A stretch of 63,692 nucleotides of DNA from Desulfobacula sp964636495 (GCA_964636495.1 CAZWSL010000017.1:1-63692); one strand, 5' to 3'. Counted from the first letter of the stretch, positions 27,629 through 36,802 are shown. Program-made: numbers and translations. Notes: generated by a model from the sequence alone, not told the origin.

Positions 27629-29074
27629 ATGTTACAATCATATAAAAATTCTTCCTATATAGAGCTTGATCTCAGTTTAAAATATAAAATTAAAGATATC
27701 AGCCTTGCCCGGGAAGGGCATAAAGATATGCAGCTTTCAGAAAAAGAGATGCCCGGATTAATGGCTATAAGGGAAAAATATGGCCCCGAAAAACCATTAA
27801 AGGGTTTTAAAATAATGGGAAGCCTTCACATGACCATACAGACAGCCATGCTCATCGACACCCTTTATGAGCTTGGTGCCGATATCCGCTGGGCATCCTG
27901 CAATATTTTCTCAACACAGGATCATGCTGCCGCTGCCATTGCAGATAAAGGTTCAGCTGCTGTATTTGCCTGGAAAGGTGAAACCCTTGAAGAGTTCTGG
28001 TGGTGTACGGAACAGGCGCTTATCTGGCCGGATGGTACAGGACCTGATCTCATTGTTGATGACGGGGGAGACGCCACTTTATATGTTCATCAGGGAGTAA
28101 AATTTGAGAATGATCCCTCTCTGCTTGAAAATAAACCCGGATCCATTGATGAAAAATGCCTGATTGATAGAATGAGGGTCAATTTGTCAGATGATCCAAA
28201 AAAATGGAGCAATATTGCCAAAAATATCAGGGGAGTATCAGAAGAGACAACAACAGGTGTGCACAGGTTGTACCAGCTTGCTGAAAAAAATGAACTGCTC
28301 TTTCCGGCAATCAATGTTAATGACTCTGTTACCAAGTCTAAATTTGATAATCTCTATGGATGTCGTGAATCTCTTGCCGATGGGATTAAGAGAGCAACAG
28401 ATGTAATGATTGCAGGCAAAACTGTTGTTGTGGCAGGCTATGGAGATGTCGGCAAAGGATGCGCTGCATCAATGAGGGGTTACGGTGCAATTGTATGGGT
28501 TACTGAGATCGACCCCATTTGTGCTCTTCAGGCTGCAATGGAGGGATATAAGGTTGTCACCATGGAAGAGGCTGCACCTGTTGCAGATATTTTTGTGACT
28601 GCCACGGGTAATTATCATGTCATCACTGGAAAACATATTGACCAGATGAAAGATGAGTCCATTATCTGCAATATCGGACACTTTGATAATGAAATTGAGA
28701 TGAGTCACCTTACTGATAACCCAAAGGCAGTAAAAGAGAATATCAAACCCCAGGTTGACAAATGGACACTGGAGAACGGCAGATCCGTAATCGTACTTGC
28801 AGAGGGAAGACTTGTAAACCTCGGGTGTGCCACAGGACATCCAAGTTTTGTAATGAGCAACAGTTTTTCCAACCAGACGCTTGCACAGATCAAACTTGCC
28901 CATGAAGACCTTGAGAAAGAAGTTTATACACTGCCCAAGGAGCTTGATGAAGAGGTTGCAAGATTTCACCTGAAAAACCTTTCTGTAAATCTGACAGAAA
29001 TGACACAGGAGCAGTCTGAATATCTCGGTATTCCCATTAACGGCCCCTTTAAGACTGATCTGTACAGGTATTAG
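27629..29074 (+). CDS. ahcY: adenosylhomocysteinase
   Basis: Splits S-adenosylhomocysteine into adenosine and homocysteine with a tightly bound NAD. Motifs include SLHMTIQTAMLIDTL, ASCNIFSTQDHAAAAI, the NAD fold VVAGYGDVGKGCA and the closing GPFKTDLYRY. The frame opens at 27536, but ATG 27629 follows a GAGGAG site and gives the usual 481-residue protein; the upstream 31 codons overlap the promoter. It follows metK on the same strand but from its own promoter. Confidence 0.98.
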   Translation: MLQSYKNSSYIELDLSLKYKIKDISLAREGHKDMQLSEKEMPGLMAIREKYGPEKPLKGFKIMGSLHMTIQTAMLIDTLYELGADIRWASCNIFSTQDHAAAAIADKGSAAVFAWKGETLEEFWWCTEQALIWPDGTGPDLIVDDGGDATLYVHQGVKFENDPSLLENKPGSIDEKCLIDRMRVNLSDDPKKWSNIAKNIRGVSEETTTGVHRLYQLAEKNELLFPAINVNDSVTKSKFDNLYGCRESLADGIKRATDVMIAGKTVVVAGYGDVGKGCAASMRGYGAIVWVTEIDPICALQAAMEGYKVVTMEEAAPVADIFVTATGNYHVITGKHIDQMKDESIICNIGHFDNEIEMSHLTDNPKAVKENIKPQVDKWTLENGRSVIVLAEGRLVNLGCATGHPSFVMSNSFSNQTLAQIKLAHEDLEKEVYTLPKELDEEVARFHLKNLSVNLTEMTQEQSEYLGIPINGPFKTDLYRY

Positions 29075-29144
29075 ACCTTAAAAAGATAAATAAATCTGTA
29101 TAAAAGAGCGTACCGGGTATCTCTTCACATGAAATATCCGGTAT

Positions 29145-29209
29145 GTCTGTTCAATAAAATAAACCTGCAGATACTGGCTGTATCTGCAGGTTTATTTTAT
29201 TGAACAGAC
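29145..29209. terminator. 30-bp perfect inverted repeat, bidirectional terminator candidate
   Basis: Positions 29145-29174 are the exact reverse complement of 29180-29209 around the loop TGGCT. The stem core is CCTGCAGATAC/GTATCTGCAGG flanked by AATAAA/TTTATT. AT-rich arms allow RNA 3' ends on either strand. It lies 71 bp after ahcY. A second, imperfect hairpin (TACCGGGTAT/ATATCCGGTA, about 29111-29143) sits just upstream. A perfect 30-bp stem is long for a simple terminator. Confidence 0.7.
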
Positions 29210-29493
29210 TATTTATTTATAAATTATTATACTATTTCAATAACTTATATTTATATTGAATCATTCTGGTATCCAGTGGTTAATGATTTTGAACTTTGGG
29301 CAGTCAAATCTGTCTGAAAAATTTTATTTTTTAAAAAAAATAGAAACCAGAAAAATATTGCTATAGTTTTATAATATAAAATCAATGAGTTGTATATTTT
29401 AAAAGCCGATTACAAAATGCGGCATATAAATTGCATTTTAAAATTATCAGTTTAAGATGACAAAGCGTAATAATTTTATCTTTTTTCCTTTTT
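29210..29493. other. AT-rich intergenic stretch, no gene seen
   Basis: Between the two strong hairpins there are about 280 bp of AT-rich sequence with A- and T-runs. I find no open frame with family resemblance, no tRNA and no clear promoter consensus. Confidence 0.5.
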
Positions 29494-29529
29494 CAGCAGA
29501 GGCTGCTTTTAATAAAGCAGCCTCTGCTG
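29494..29529. terminator. 16-bp perfect hairpin downstream of selW
   Basis: CAGCAGAGGCTGCTTT (29494-29509) pairs perfectly with 29514-29529 around TAAT. On the plus strand it is followed by GTTTTAAG; on the minus strand by an A-rich run. It lies 28 bp beyond the selW stop and marks the 3' end of the long minus-strand operon, possibly also stopping readthrough from ahcY. Confidence 0.6.
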
Positions 29530-29556
29530 GTTTTAAGGGGATTTTACAACTTTTTC

Positions 29557-29775
29557 TTATTTTTTAATCAGTTTAATTATTTCATCATTATCAGGAAATT
29601 GTCTGGTTTGCTGTTTTGAATAGATGGTCGTGCCTTCAACAATAATGTCATATACCCCGTTTGATCCCGGAACCAGTTCAGGGGACACTCCCAGTTCTTT
29701 TTTAATTTTATCTGCCAGACCGGCAGCTCTTGGTTCATAATTTCAGACAGAGCAGTAATTGATTTTAATATCCAT
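29557..29775 (-). CDS. selW: SelW-like (Rdx family) selenoprotein with in-frame UGA
   Basis: A 72-residue protein whose codon 11 is TGA (29743-29745), read as selenocysteine (U). It begins MDIKINYCSVU and continues NYEPRAAGLADKIKKELG, giving the CxxU redox motif of the SelW/Rdx thioredoxin-like family. The C-terminal part (GSNGVYDIIVEG, FPDNDEIIKLIKK) fits the family to the end, so the TGA is not a random stop. A bacterial SECIS-like hairpin follows the TGA at the expected distance. The gene is invisible to a standard ORF search. The family is thought to act in thiol redox; the substrate is unknown. It lies 117 bp downstream of the aminotransferase gene on the same strand. Confidence 0.93.
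29712..29726 (-). promoter_or_regulatory. bacterial SECIS-like hairpin in selW
   Basis: On the minus strand CTGCC-GGTCT-GGCAG forms a 5-bp stem with the loop GGTCT. Its GGTC begins 21 bases after the selenocysteine TGA. The E. coli fdhF SECIS presents a GGUCU loop at a similar distance, and that GU is what SelB contacts. The element lies inside the coding sequence, as is usual in bacteria. Confidence 0.8.
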
Positions 29776-29892
29776 TATATATTTCCTTTTTCTATATATC
29801 TGCATCAGATGCTCAGGAGTCGGAAAAATGTCAAAAGCCTTCTGCTGCTGATCACAATTTTGATCTGCCTGAAACAGAGAAGGCTCAACTAT

Positions 29893-31146
29893 TTATTTAT
29901 ATTTTTCCCTGATAAAACTCAAAGATTCATCAATGGCATTTACAGTTAATTCCAGCTCCTCTTTTGTGTGACGATAACATATATAGGCGTGGTGATACGG
30001 TGTAAAAAAGAAACCCTTTCTGATAAGCTGGGTATAAAAATCTTTTCTCTTACCTTTATATGCACCGGTATCATCTTTTTTAAATGTTATGTAAAACATC
30101 GGTGCAATACCTGTGAGCTCTGCTCCAACATCATGTTTTTCTATCAGTTTTTCTATTTCTGCCATGAACCATCTGCCTTTTTCCCATATATTTTCAAGAA
30201 CACTGTCCCTTTCAAGAATTTCAATGGTTTTAAGGGCAGCAATAAAGGCTTCACTGTTTGGAAAAAATGTGGAAGAGATAAACAGTTTAGTTTCAGCAGC
30301 CATCATTACATCTTTTTTCCCTGTTACAACAGAGATGGGATATCCATTGCCCATAGCTTTCCCGAGAACAGCAAGATCCGGTGTTACACCATAAATCTTT
30401 TGAGCACCACCCATGGAAATCCTGAAGCCGGAACGAATTTCATCATAAATCAGTACACTGTTGTATGTATCGGCAATTTTTCTTACCCCTTCAAGGAATC
30501 CAGGTTCAGGAATCTCCATTTTCCTGTGGTTTGGATGACCAAAAGGTGTCATTATAATTGCTGCAGTATCCCTCCCGTGCTTTTCCATTAACTGTTCAAG
30601 CTGATCCAGTTTATTATACTGAAATTCATAAACATCCTCATAAAATTTTCCTGGAATTCCACCTTTCATCTCAACACACCAGTCATGCCACCCATGGTAA
30701 CCGCAGCGCATAACCTTTAATTTATTTGTGTGTGCTCTTGCAATTCTGACAGCGGCTGTTGTTGCATCTGATCCGGTTTTCAGGAAAATACTCATTTCAG
30801 AACAGGGCACGATTTGAGACAGTTTTCTTGCAAGCTGGTTCTGATATTTCTGAGTCAGGGTAAAACAGAATCCTTTATCATTGATCTGTTTATAAACGGC
30901 ATCATCAACCTCTTTTTCACGATATCCGAGAATAATCGGGCCGTATCCGCATAGAAAATCAATAAATTCATTTCCATCAACATCTGTAAGTTTTGCACCT
31001 TTGCCTGTATCAAGAAAAACAGGGTATTCACCCTGAATAAAATCACCCGGTTTTCTGGCACCAAGAACACCGCCCGGGATCAGTGAAACAGCTTCTTCAA
31101 AGAGTTCAAAGCTTTTTGTTAAATTTAATTTCTGAGCTTCTTTCAT
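29893..31146 (-). CDS. class III aminotransferase, glutamate-1-semialdehyde aminomutase-like
   Basis: A PLP enzyme of 417 residues. The PLP Lys is in AVLGKAMGNGYPISVV, the Asp that binds the pyridine nitrogen is in LIYDEIRSGFR, and the phosphate loop is LKTGSDATTAAVRIARA. It resembles HemL-type aminomutases, but the context is catabolic and no heme genes are near, so an amino-group transfer or mutase on a pathway intermediate is more likely. It is the last large gene of the 29.5-52.4 kb run, 61 bp after the saccharopine-dehydrogenase-like gene. The substrate is unknown. Confidence 0.8.
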   Translation of the reverse strand: MKEAQKLNLTKSFELFEEAVSLIPGGVLGARKPGDFIQGEYPVFLDTGKGAKLTDVDGNEFIDFLCGYGPIILGYREKEVDDAVYKQINDKGFCFTLTQKYQNQLARKLSQIVPCSEMSIFLKTGSDATTAAVRIARAHTNKLKVMRCGYHGWHDWCVEMKGGIPGKFYEDVYEFQYNKLDQLEQLMEKHGRDTAAIIMTPFGHPNHRKMEIPEPGFLEGVRKIADTYNSVLIYDEIRSGFRISMGGAQKIYGVTPDLAVLGKAMGNGYPISVVTGKKDVMMAAETKLFISSTFFPNSEAFIAALKTIEILERDSVLENIWEKGRWFMAEIEKLIEKHDVGAELTGIAPMFYITFKKDDTGAYKGKRKDFYTQLIRKGFFFTPYHHAYICYRHTKEELELTVNAIDESLSFIREKYK

Positions 31147-31207
31147 GGGATTTCCTTATATATATTTAATCAAATATTCTCTATTTCAGATATGTTGCGT
31201 TTTACAA

Positions 31208-32353
31208 TCAATTGGTTTCAAACATGGATTCAATTTTCTGGCTCTGATGAATTCTGGCACCTCTCTTCAGGAAAGCACCAAGGAATTTATCCGGATCGAT
31301 ACAGCCTTCAGGCGCCACAACACCTTTAACAGTCACATCACCGTTATCCATCATTAATGCGGCAATGGATGCTGGCAGGCCTGTTCCAGGAGCCATTCTT
31401 CCCACCATGTCAGCTGTATAGGTGATTTTTTTCCCCTCTTTTTCGCCTTTGACTATGACCTTGAGACCTGAGGACTGCGGTCCGTTATCTCTTCCTTCAG
31501 GAATCGTTTCCCAAAGTTTCAAGGCAAGATCATATGGGGTCACCCGGGTTCCTTTAATATCTACTGGTTCTGTCCCAAGAAATCCTGTCTGTTTCTGTTC
31601 CTGAATCAGTTCATCCACCCATAAAGGAATGAGAGCGCCTTTGATAATAATATTTTTCACTCCCTTGATATACTTTGGAAGGGTCAACGGCTGTGGATGT
31701 CCAACATAACGCACATGGCATGTTCCAAGGGGTTCAAGAAATTCTTCAGCAACAGCTTCAGTGCCTCCTTCCACAAGGACAAGCCTGCCGTCAATATACT
31801 GTGGTATTTTTCCCAGTGTCATGTGAAGACTGTGATCCCATGCAGCACCTTTAAGTTCTGCAATACTCACAACCCAGTAAAGATAAATCTCATCAACTCT
31901 GTCAAGTTTATCTGCATACCATTTAACAAGGACATTATTGGTACCGGGATCAGATCCCATGCCGGTGAGAACAGTTATGCCGGCTTCTCTGGCAAGCGTA
32001 TCAATCTCCGAATTAAACAGAATTTCAGTGCCTTCATAATCATCGCAGATATCGATATAATTGACTTTTGCTTCCACTGCTGCAGTTGCTACAGGCACAG
32101 CTGTCTTATAAAAAGGACCTGCCGTATTAATGACCACATCCACTTTACTGAAAGCCTTCACCATATCTTCATGATCATTGACATCCATTTTTATCAATGT
32201 TGATTTTTCACTCTCCCGTAATTTCTTTGACAGCCTTTCAGGATCTGGATAGAGATCTGCAAGCACTACACTTGAAACCTGGTCCTGTTTTATCAGATCC
32301 CTTGCAACACCCTGACCCATTCCGCCAACTCCGCCGATAATCAATGCTTTCAT
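31208..32353 (-). CDS. saccharopine dehydrogenase-like NAD(P) oxidoreductase
   Basis: 381 residues with an N-terminal Rossmann fold (ALIIGGVGGMGQGVARDLIK, then ADLYPD) and the C-terminal domain of the saccharopine dehydrogenase NADP family (GMGSDPGTNNVLVKW, DHSLHMTLG). In this family members join or cleave a secondary amine, or act as reductases. Next to the aminotransferase it could handle an amino intermediate, which is inference. It lies 32 bp downstream of the thiolase and is probably in the same transcript. Confidence 0.8.
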   Translation of the reverse strand: MKALIIGGVGGMGQGVARDLIKQDQVSSVVLADLYPDPERLSKKLRESEKSTLIKMDVNDHEDMVKAFSKVDVVINTAGPFYKTAVPVATAAVEAKVNYIDICDDYEGTEILFNSEIDTLAREAGITVLTGMGSDPGTNNVLVKWYADKLDRVDEIYLYWVVSIAELKGAAWDHSLHMTLGKIPQYIDGRLVLVEGGTEAVAEEFLEPLGTCHVRYVGHPQPLTLPKYIKGVKNIIIKGALIPLWVDELIQEQKQTGFLGTEPVDIKGTRVTPYDLALKLWETIPEGRDNGPQSSGLKVIVKGEKEGKKITYTADMVGRMAPGTGLPASIAALMMDNGDVTVKGVVAPEGCIDPDKFLGAFLKRGARIHQSQKIESMFETN

Positions 32354-32385
32354 TTTTTCTCCCTATTGTTATACAGTTTATATTA

Positions 32386-33576
32386 TTAAATTTTTAATAC
32401 CAGGGCAGCTCCTGTATCTCCTGCAGCACACCCGGTAAAGAGCATATATCCTCCACCCGATTGAGCAAGCTCTTCTATTCCTTCAATGATCAGTCTTCCA
32501 GCTGTGGGCGCCTGGGGATGGCCAAATATGAGTGAAGAACCAAAATTATTAAATTGCTTAACATCAATGTTCATCTGATCAGCAAGATAGATGTCATTGG
32601 CAGCAAAAGGGTTGTGTGTTTTAATTACCTTTACATCATTTATCGTAATACCGGCTTTTTCCAGTGCCATACTGGCAGCCGGAACAACAGCCATTGCCAT
32701 GAATCCTTTTTTAGCTCTTGAAAATCCATATGAAACTATTCCGGCATCTTTTCTTCTGTCATGGCTTAAATCAGCAGCTCTCTCTTTTGTGGTCACAATC
32801 AGGGCACAGTTACCGTCTGCCGGATGAGTCTGGGAACCAAAGGTGTGAACGCCGTTTTTGAGAACCGGCCGCAGGGTTTCAAGACCTTCTCCGGTTGTGG
32901 GCACAACACCTTCATCCGCATCAATTTCAATGCTTTTTTTTCTTGAAACCTGTATGGAAACCGGAAACATATACTGTTTTTGAAATTTCCTGTCAAAGGC
33001 AAGGGCATCTGCGTACTGTTCAGCTCTTATCAAAGCTAATTCATCACACTGTTCTCTTGTAATACCTGCCTCTTCTGCAACATTTTCAGCAGTCTGAATC
33101 ATTGCATTTCCAGCCCAGGGATCATTATTAAACTGATCCATGACCCAGTTCTCAGAAATAACCTGGCCACCCGGTCCTTTGGGATTCGGCCATATGGTGT
33201 GAGGTCCGTTGGAGCATCTGTCTGTTAAGAGATTAAGCACACACTTGAAACTGCCTGTTTCAATACCGACTGCAGCCTGATATAATGCGGTTGTCGAGGT
33301 AGAACATGCCTGACTGATAAGCATTCCAGGAATGTTTTCAGCTCCTGTCAGGGCGGATGCCCATGGTCCTCCATAAAAAATATGGGGCTGCCCCACTGTT
33401 GCCCCGAGAATCAGGTAGTCAAAGATATCAGAATTGATATCTTTTGAGTTCAGCCATTTTTTTGCAGTTGAAGAACCCAGTTCAACGGAGTGTTCATTGG
33501 CAAAACTTCCCTGCCACCGGCAGAATGGGCTTGAATAATATCCTCTGTAAGGAATATAGGCGTTTGTAAACATCTG
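32386..33576 (-). CDS. thiolase-family acyltransferase
   Basis: Thiolytic cleavage or condensation of acyl-CoA. The acylated Cys is in ISQACSTSTTAL, the His is in IKTHNPFAAND and the second Cys in LFTGCAAGDTGAALVLKI, so all three catalytic residues are present. The frame runs to 33666, but ATG 33576 has an AAAAGGAC site and starts at the family N-terminus (396 aa). In an indoleacetate-type pathway a thiolase would cut the last 3-oxoacyl-CoA to an aryl-CoA and acetyl-CoA; that is inference. The exact substrate is not visible. Confidence 0.85.
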   Translation of the reverse strand, partial: QMFTNAYIPYRGYYSSPFCRWQGSFANEHSVELGSSTAKKWLNSKDINSDIFDYLILGATVGQPHIFYGGPWASALTGAENIPGMLISQACSTSTTALYQAAVGIETGSFKCVLNLLTDRCSNGPHTIWPNPKGPGGQVISENWVMDQFNNDPWAGNAMIQTAENVAEEAGITREQCDELALIRAEQYADALAFDRKFQKQYMFPVSIQVSRKKSIEIDADEGVVPTTGEGLETLRPVLKNGVHTFGSQTHPADGNCALIVTTKERAADLSHDRRKDAGIVSYGFSRAKKGFMAMAVVPAASMALEKAGITINDVKVIKTHNPFAANDIYLADQMNIDVKQFNNFGSSLIFGHPQAPTAGRLIIEGIEELAQSGGGYMLFTGCAAGDTGAALVLKI

Positions 33577-33667
33577 TTCGTCCTTTTGAATTTTTATATT
33601 AAAATATGCTTCTCCCTTTCTGGAAAATCTGCTGCACGACCTGCACTTACATATCAAACATACCAAC

Positions 33668-34477
33668 TTATAAATTATATCTGTTCAAAACCGCTTCAAG
33701 AACACTTCCTCCAATGGCGCGCGCTTTTTCAGAGATGGTTGTACAATAATCTATCTCTCCTCTTGGATCGATATCTCCAATTTTAAGTTTATCACCCACT
33801 TTTGTATGGCTTCTTATCTGTCCCCTTAAAACGCCGTCAATGCCCGCAGTAACATCCTGACCACTGACCGTTGCAACAACCTGATTTTTTTTTACCACAG
33901 CACCGATATCAAGATCTGAACGAAATATTCCTTCACAGGGAGCTCTCAGAACTCTTTCATGGGTAAATCCGTTTACCGGCCCTGGAATGCCTGTATTGGG
34001 TTCAGGGCTTCCTTCTGATATAACCCTTCCAAGATTATGACCTCTGTTTGTCTCAATTGCAATGTGAACATCTCTGCCTGCCTCAAACCCGGGGCCCAGA
34101 CCGATTGTAAGGGGAGCTTCGGATATACGGGTCCCGAGATTTTTTTTTGCTATTATGGCATCCACAACCACATGGGGTTTTAACGCTTTTATGCTTTTCC
34201 AGCAGGGATCAATAATGACAGGAACCCTGTTTTTACGCCATAAATGAGTTATTTCATCTATATTTTCTATTTTTTGCGCCTCAACACCCTCTACTGTTAT
34301 CCTGTTATCATAAACGGTTTCACAAAAGGAGACCTGCCTTCTTACGGCAAGGGGATTGCTGGTTTCCATCATGAAGATATTCTTGATATTGGCTTTAAAA
34401 AGGCGGCATGCAATTCCTGTTGCAATTTCGCCGGCACCCTTTATGCCAATTATGGTTTCTTTAAGCTTTATATCCAT
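33668..34477 (-). CDS. yqeB: YqeB/EF2563-family selenium-dependent molybdenum hydroxylase maturation protein
   Basis: A 269-residue protein with an N-terminal Rossmann-like start (ETIIGIKGAGEIATGIACRL) and a C-terminal lipoyl/biotinyl-like beta domain (RAPCEGIFRSDLDIGAVV, QVVATVSGQDV). Family members accompany molybdenum hydroxylases that carry a labile selenium and are thought to help insert it. It lies 33 bp after the hydroxylase large subunit at 34511-36802. Together with selW this indicates active selenium use. Whether either hydroxylase here really holds selenium is inference. Confidence 0.85.
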   Translation of the reverse strand: MDIKLKETIIGIKGAGEIATGIACRLFKANIKNIFMMETSNPLAVRRQVSFCETVYDNRITVEGVEAQKIENIDEITHLWRKNRVPVIIDPCWKSIKALKPHVVVDAIIAKKNLGTRISEAPLTIGLGPGFEAGRDVHIAIETNRGHNLGRVISEGSPEPNTGIPGPVNGFTHERVLRAPCEGIFRSDLDIGAVVKKNQVVATVSGQDVTAGIDGVLRGQIRSHTKVGDKLKIGDIDPRGEIDYCTTISEKARAIGGSVLEAVLNRYNL

Positions 34478-34510
34478 TTTACACTGTTTCTTTTTAATTT
34501 AAGATCACCT

Positions 34511-36802
34511 CTACTGCTCTTTTGTCATATTCTGTTGTCTTTTTTTAATTGCAGCAAGGATTTTATCCGGCGTTAATGGATATGAATCCATATGAACACC
34601 TATTGCACTGCTTACTGCAGCACTGTAAGCCTGGGCTGCTGACATGGCAATTGACATGCCTGCCTCTTTTGCCCCGTACGGGCCTTTAGGGTCAATAGAC
34701 TCGACAATTATATTATTTATTTCGGGCATATCACACGCAAGGGGCAGTTTATAATCCAGCATTGTCGGGTTAACACATCTTCCCTCATCCCACTCATGGT
34801 ATTCTGTGAGCATTCCTCCCTGGCCTCCCATGGCAATGGATCCCTCAAACTGTCCTTCAAGCACTAAAGGATTTAAACCATATCCAACATCCTGGGCAGC
34901 AGTGGCTTCAAGCACTTCAACTTTTCCTGTTTCAGGATCCACCTTCACTTCCACTATCGTCGTTCCAAAGGAGAAGGCTTCGCACATCTGTCCGTAGGGG
35001 TTTGATACCCACTCCCTTTTCATGTCAACCTCAGGCCAGTAACCCCCTTCTGCATTTACAGAATTAAAATTGAGAAGACTTATTCTCACTGTTTTTTTGA
35101 TGGAGATAGATTTTTCAGGATTATCTTTCACATAAATAAACCGATTCTTCGCCTCAAGGGTATCCGGATCAACCTTTAACACTTTTGCTGCCACATCAAA
35201 AAGCTTTTTTCTGCAGTTTGCTGCAGCTCTCTTAACGGCATGGCCACCAACAAAAGTTGATACCTGAGAGTATGAGCCCGGATCTGAAGAAGTCGTCTCG
35301 GTATCTGCGGAAACAAGATGGATATCTTCAGGAAGCAGTCCAAGTTCCTGGGCTGCAATCTGTACAACCATGTTATCATTTCCCTGGCCATTGTCCACTA
35401 CACCTGTCATGACAGTTGCCTCACCATCTTCATTGAATTTGATAAAACTCTGGGAACCGCCCCTGATACCCATGGGAAATCCTGTCTGAACAGAGTTGGT
35501 ACCGATCCCTATACCATGGAACGGCGGCAGCTTACCCCATTTTTTCTTAAAACCTGACTTCTCCACAGCTTTGTGAATGGTTTCATCCATTGCACAGGAG
35601 CCAACATAGGATTTTGTACTTGTATACTCTCCCGGCTGTCTTGAATTTCTTAATCTTATTTCTACAGGATCTATACCAAGATGTTCTGCTATCATGTCAA
35701 GCTGTGTATCAAGACCACAGGCAAAGCCGCGTCCATGAACCCTTATCATTCCTCTGATGGGTTTGTTTGTGTAGATTCTGTAACCGTTATACCGGACACT
35801 TCCCATCCGGTATGCCTGCTCCATTGAGAGAAAAGGGACTGTTGTTGCAATAGGACCTGTTGAGGAGTATGCTCCGCCATCCATATAACAGGTTGTTTCC
35901 CTTGCAAGGACTCTTCCTTCTTTGTCAACTCCTGTTTTATGTGTGGTAATCATGGCATGGCCCTGTCGGGTGGTAATGGTATTTTCCTCCCTTGTAAAAA
36001 CTATTTTTACAGGTGCACTTGTTTTTTTTGCCAGCAGAGCACAGATATAGTCAGCAGGGCATATCTCGGATCTTCCTCCAAAAGCACCGCCAATGGCAAT
36101 TTTCTTGATCTTGACTTTATGCAGCGGAATCTTGAAAGCATTGGATAGCGGTTTTGATTTCATATGCGGCCCACCGTTGGGACACCACACTTCAAGACAC
36201 TCATTTTCATCAAATCTCGCCACTACGGCATAGGGTTCAGCCTGGAAATATGACTCCTCAGGAGCCACAAAGGTATCTTCTCTGATATAGTGTGATTTTT
36301 CAAAGTTCTTATCTACTTCACCTGTGTCAATATTTACATGAATATTGATATTGTTGGGAAATTCCTCATGGATTAACTCACTTTCAGAAGCCATGGCATC
36401 CATTGGTTCAAACACTGCGGGCAGGAGTTCATACTCCACCTCTATAAGATCAAGCGCTTTTAAAGCCGTCTCTTCATCAACTGCTGCAACACCTGCCACC
36501 TCATCACCAATATACCTTACCTTGTCAGTCTGTATAAACTGCTGATCTCGGGTATAGCCGAAAACTCCCCATTTGACACCTTCTGTATCTCTCCCTGTAA
36601 CAACCGCTTTTACTCCAGGCAGGTTCTCCGCCTTTGCCGTATTGATATTGAGAATGCGTGCATGGGGGTGGGGACTTCTTTTTATTTTTCCAACAAGCAT
36701 ACCATGCAGTTTTAAATCCGCTGAAAATTTTGCCTTGCCCATAACCTTTGCCCTGGAGTCAATCCGCGGCATTCTTTTTCCAATAATATTGTAATCAGAC
36801 AT
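34511..36802 (-). CDS. xanthine-dehydrogenase-family molybdopterin subunit, set 2 (catalytic Glu replaced)
   Basis: The 763-residue molybdenum-cofactor subunit. It begins IGKRMPRIDSRAKVMGKAKF and contains GGAFGGRSE and the Mo-site ring EAYPF-type regions typical of the family. Near the C-terminus it reads GPYGAKEAGMSIAMSA. In this family the seventh residue of GAKxxxE is the active-site Glu that deprotonates the Mo-OH; here it is Met, while set 1 has GAKGIGEPG with the Glu intact. The nucleotide sequence (around 34640-34680, minus strand) clearly gives ATG. The protein may use another base, have a different reaction, or be impaired. It overlaps no gene and follows the 2Fe-2S subunit by 3 bp. 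Confidence 0.9.
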   Translation of the reverse strand: MSDYNIIGKRMPRIDSRAKVMGKAKFSADLKLHGMLVGKIKRSPHPHARILNINTAKAENLPGVKAVVTGRDTEGVKWGVFGYTRDQQFIQTDKVRYIGDEVAGVAAVDEETALKALDLIEVEYELLPAVFEPMDAMASESELIHEEFPNNINIHVNIDTGEVDKNFEKSHYIREDTFVAPEESYFQAEPYAVVARFDENECLEVWCPNGGPHMKSKPLSNAFKIPLHKVKIKKIAIGGAFGGRSEICPADYICALLAKKTSAPVKIVFTREENTITTRQGHAMITTHKTGVDKEGRVLARETTCYMDGGAYSSTGPIATTVPFLSMEQAYRMGSVRYNGYRIYTNKPIRGMIRVHGRGFACGLDTQLDMIAEHLGIDPVEIRLRNSRQPGEYTSTKSYVGSCAMDETIHKAVEKSGFKKKWGKLPPFHGIGIGTNSVQTGFPMGIRGGSQSFIKFNEDGEATVMTGVVDNGQGNDNMVVQIAAQELGLLPEDIHLVSADTETTSSDPGSYSQVSTFVGGHAVKRAAANCRKKLFDVAAKVLKVDPDTLEAKNRFIYVKDNPEKSISIKKTVRISLLNFNSVNAEGGYWPEVDMKREWVSNPYGQMCEAFSFGTTIVEVKVDPETGKVEVLEATAAQDVGYGLNPLVLEGQFEGSIAMGGQGGMLTEYHEWDEGRCVNPTMLDYKLPLACDMPEINNIIVESIDPKGPYGAKEAGMSIAMSAAQAYSAAVSSAIGVHMDSYPLTPDKILAAIKKRQQNMTKEQ

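Noticed and set aside
29743..29745. selW as a pseudogene with a premature stop
   Set aside because: Family similarity is uninterrupted on both sides, the TGA falls exactly at the U of CxxU, and a SECIS-like hairpin follows.
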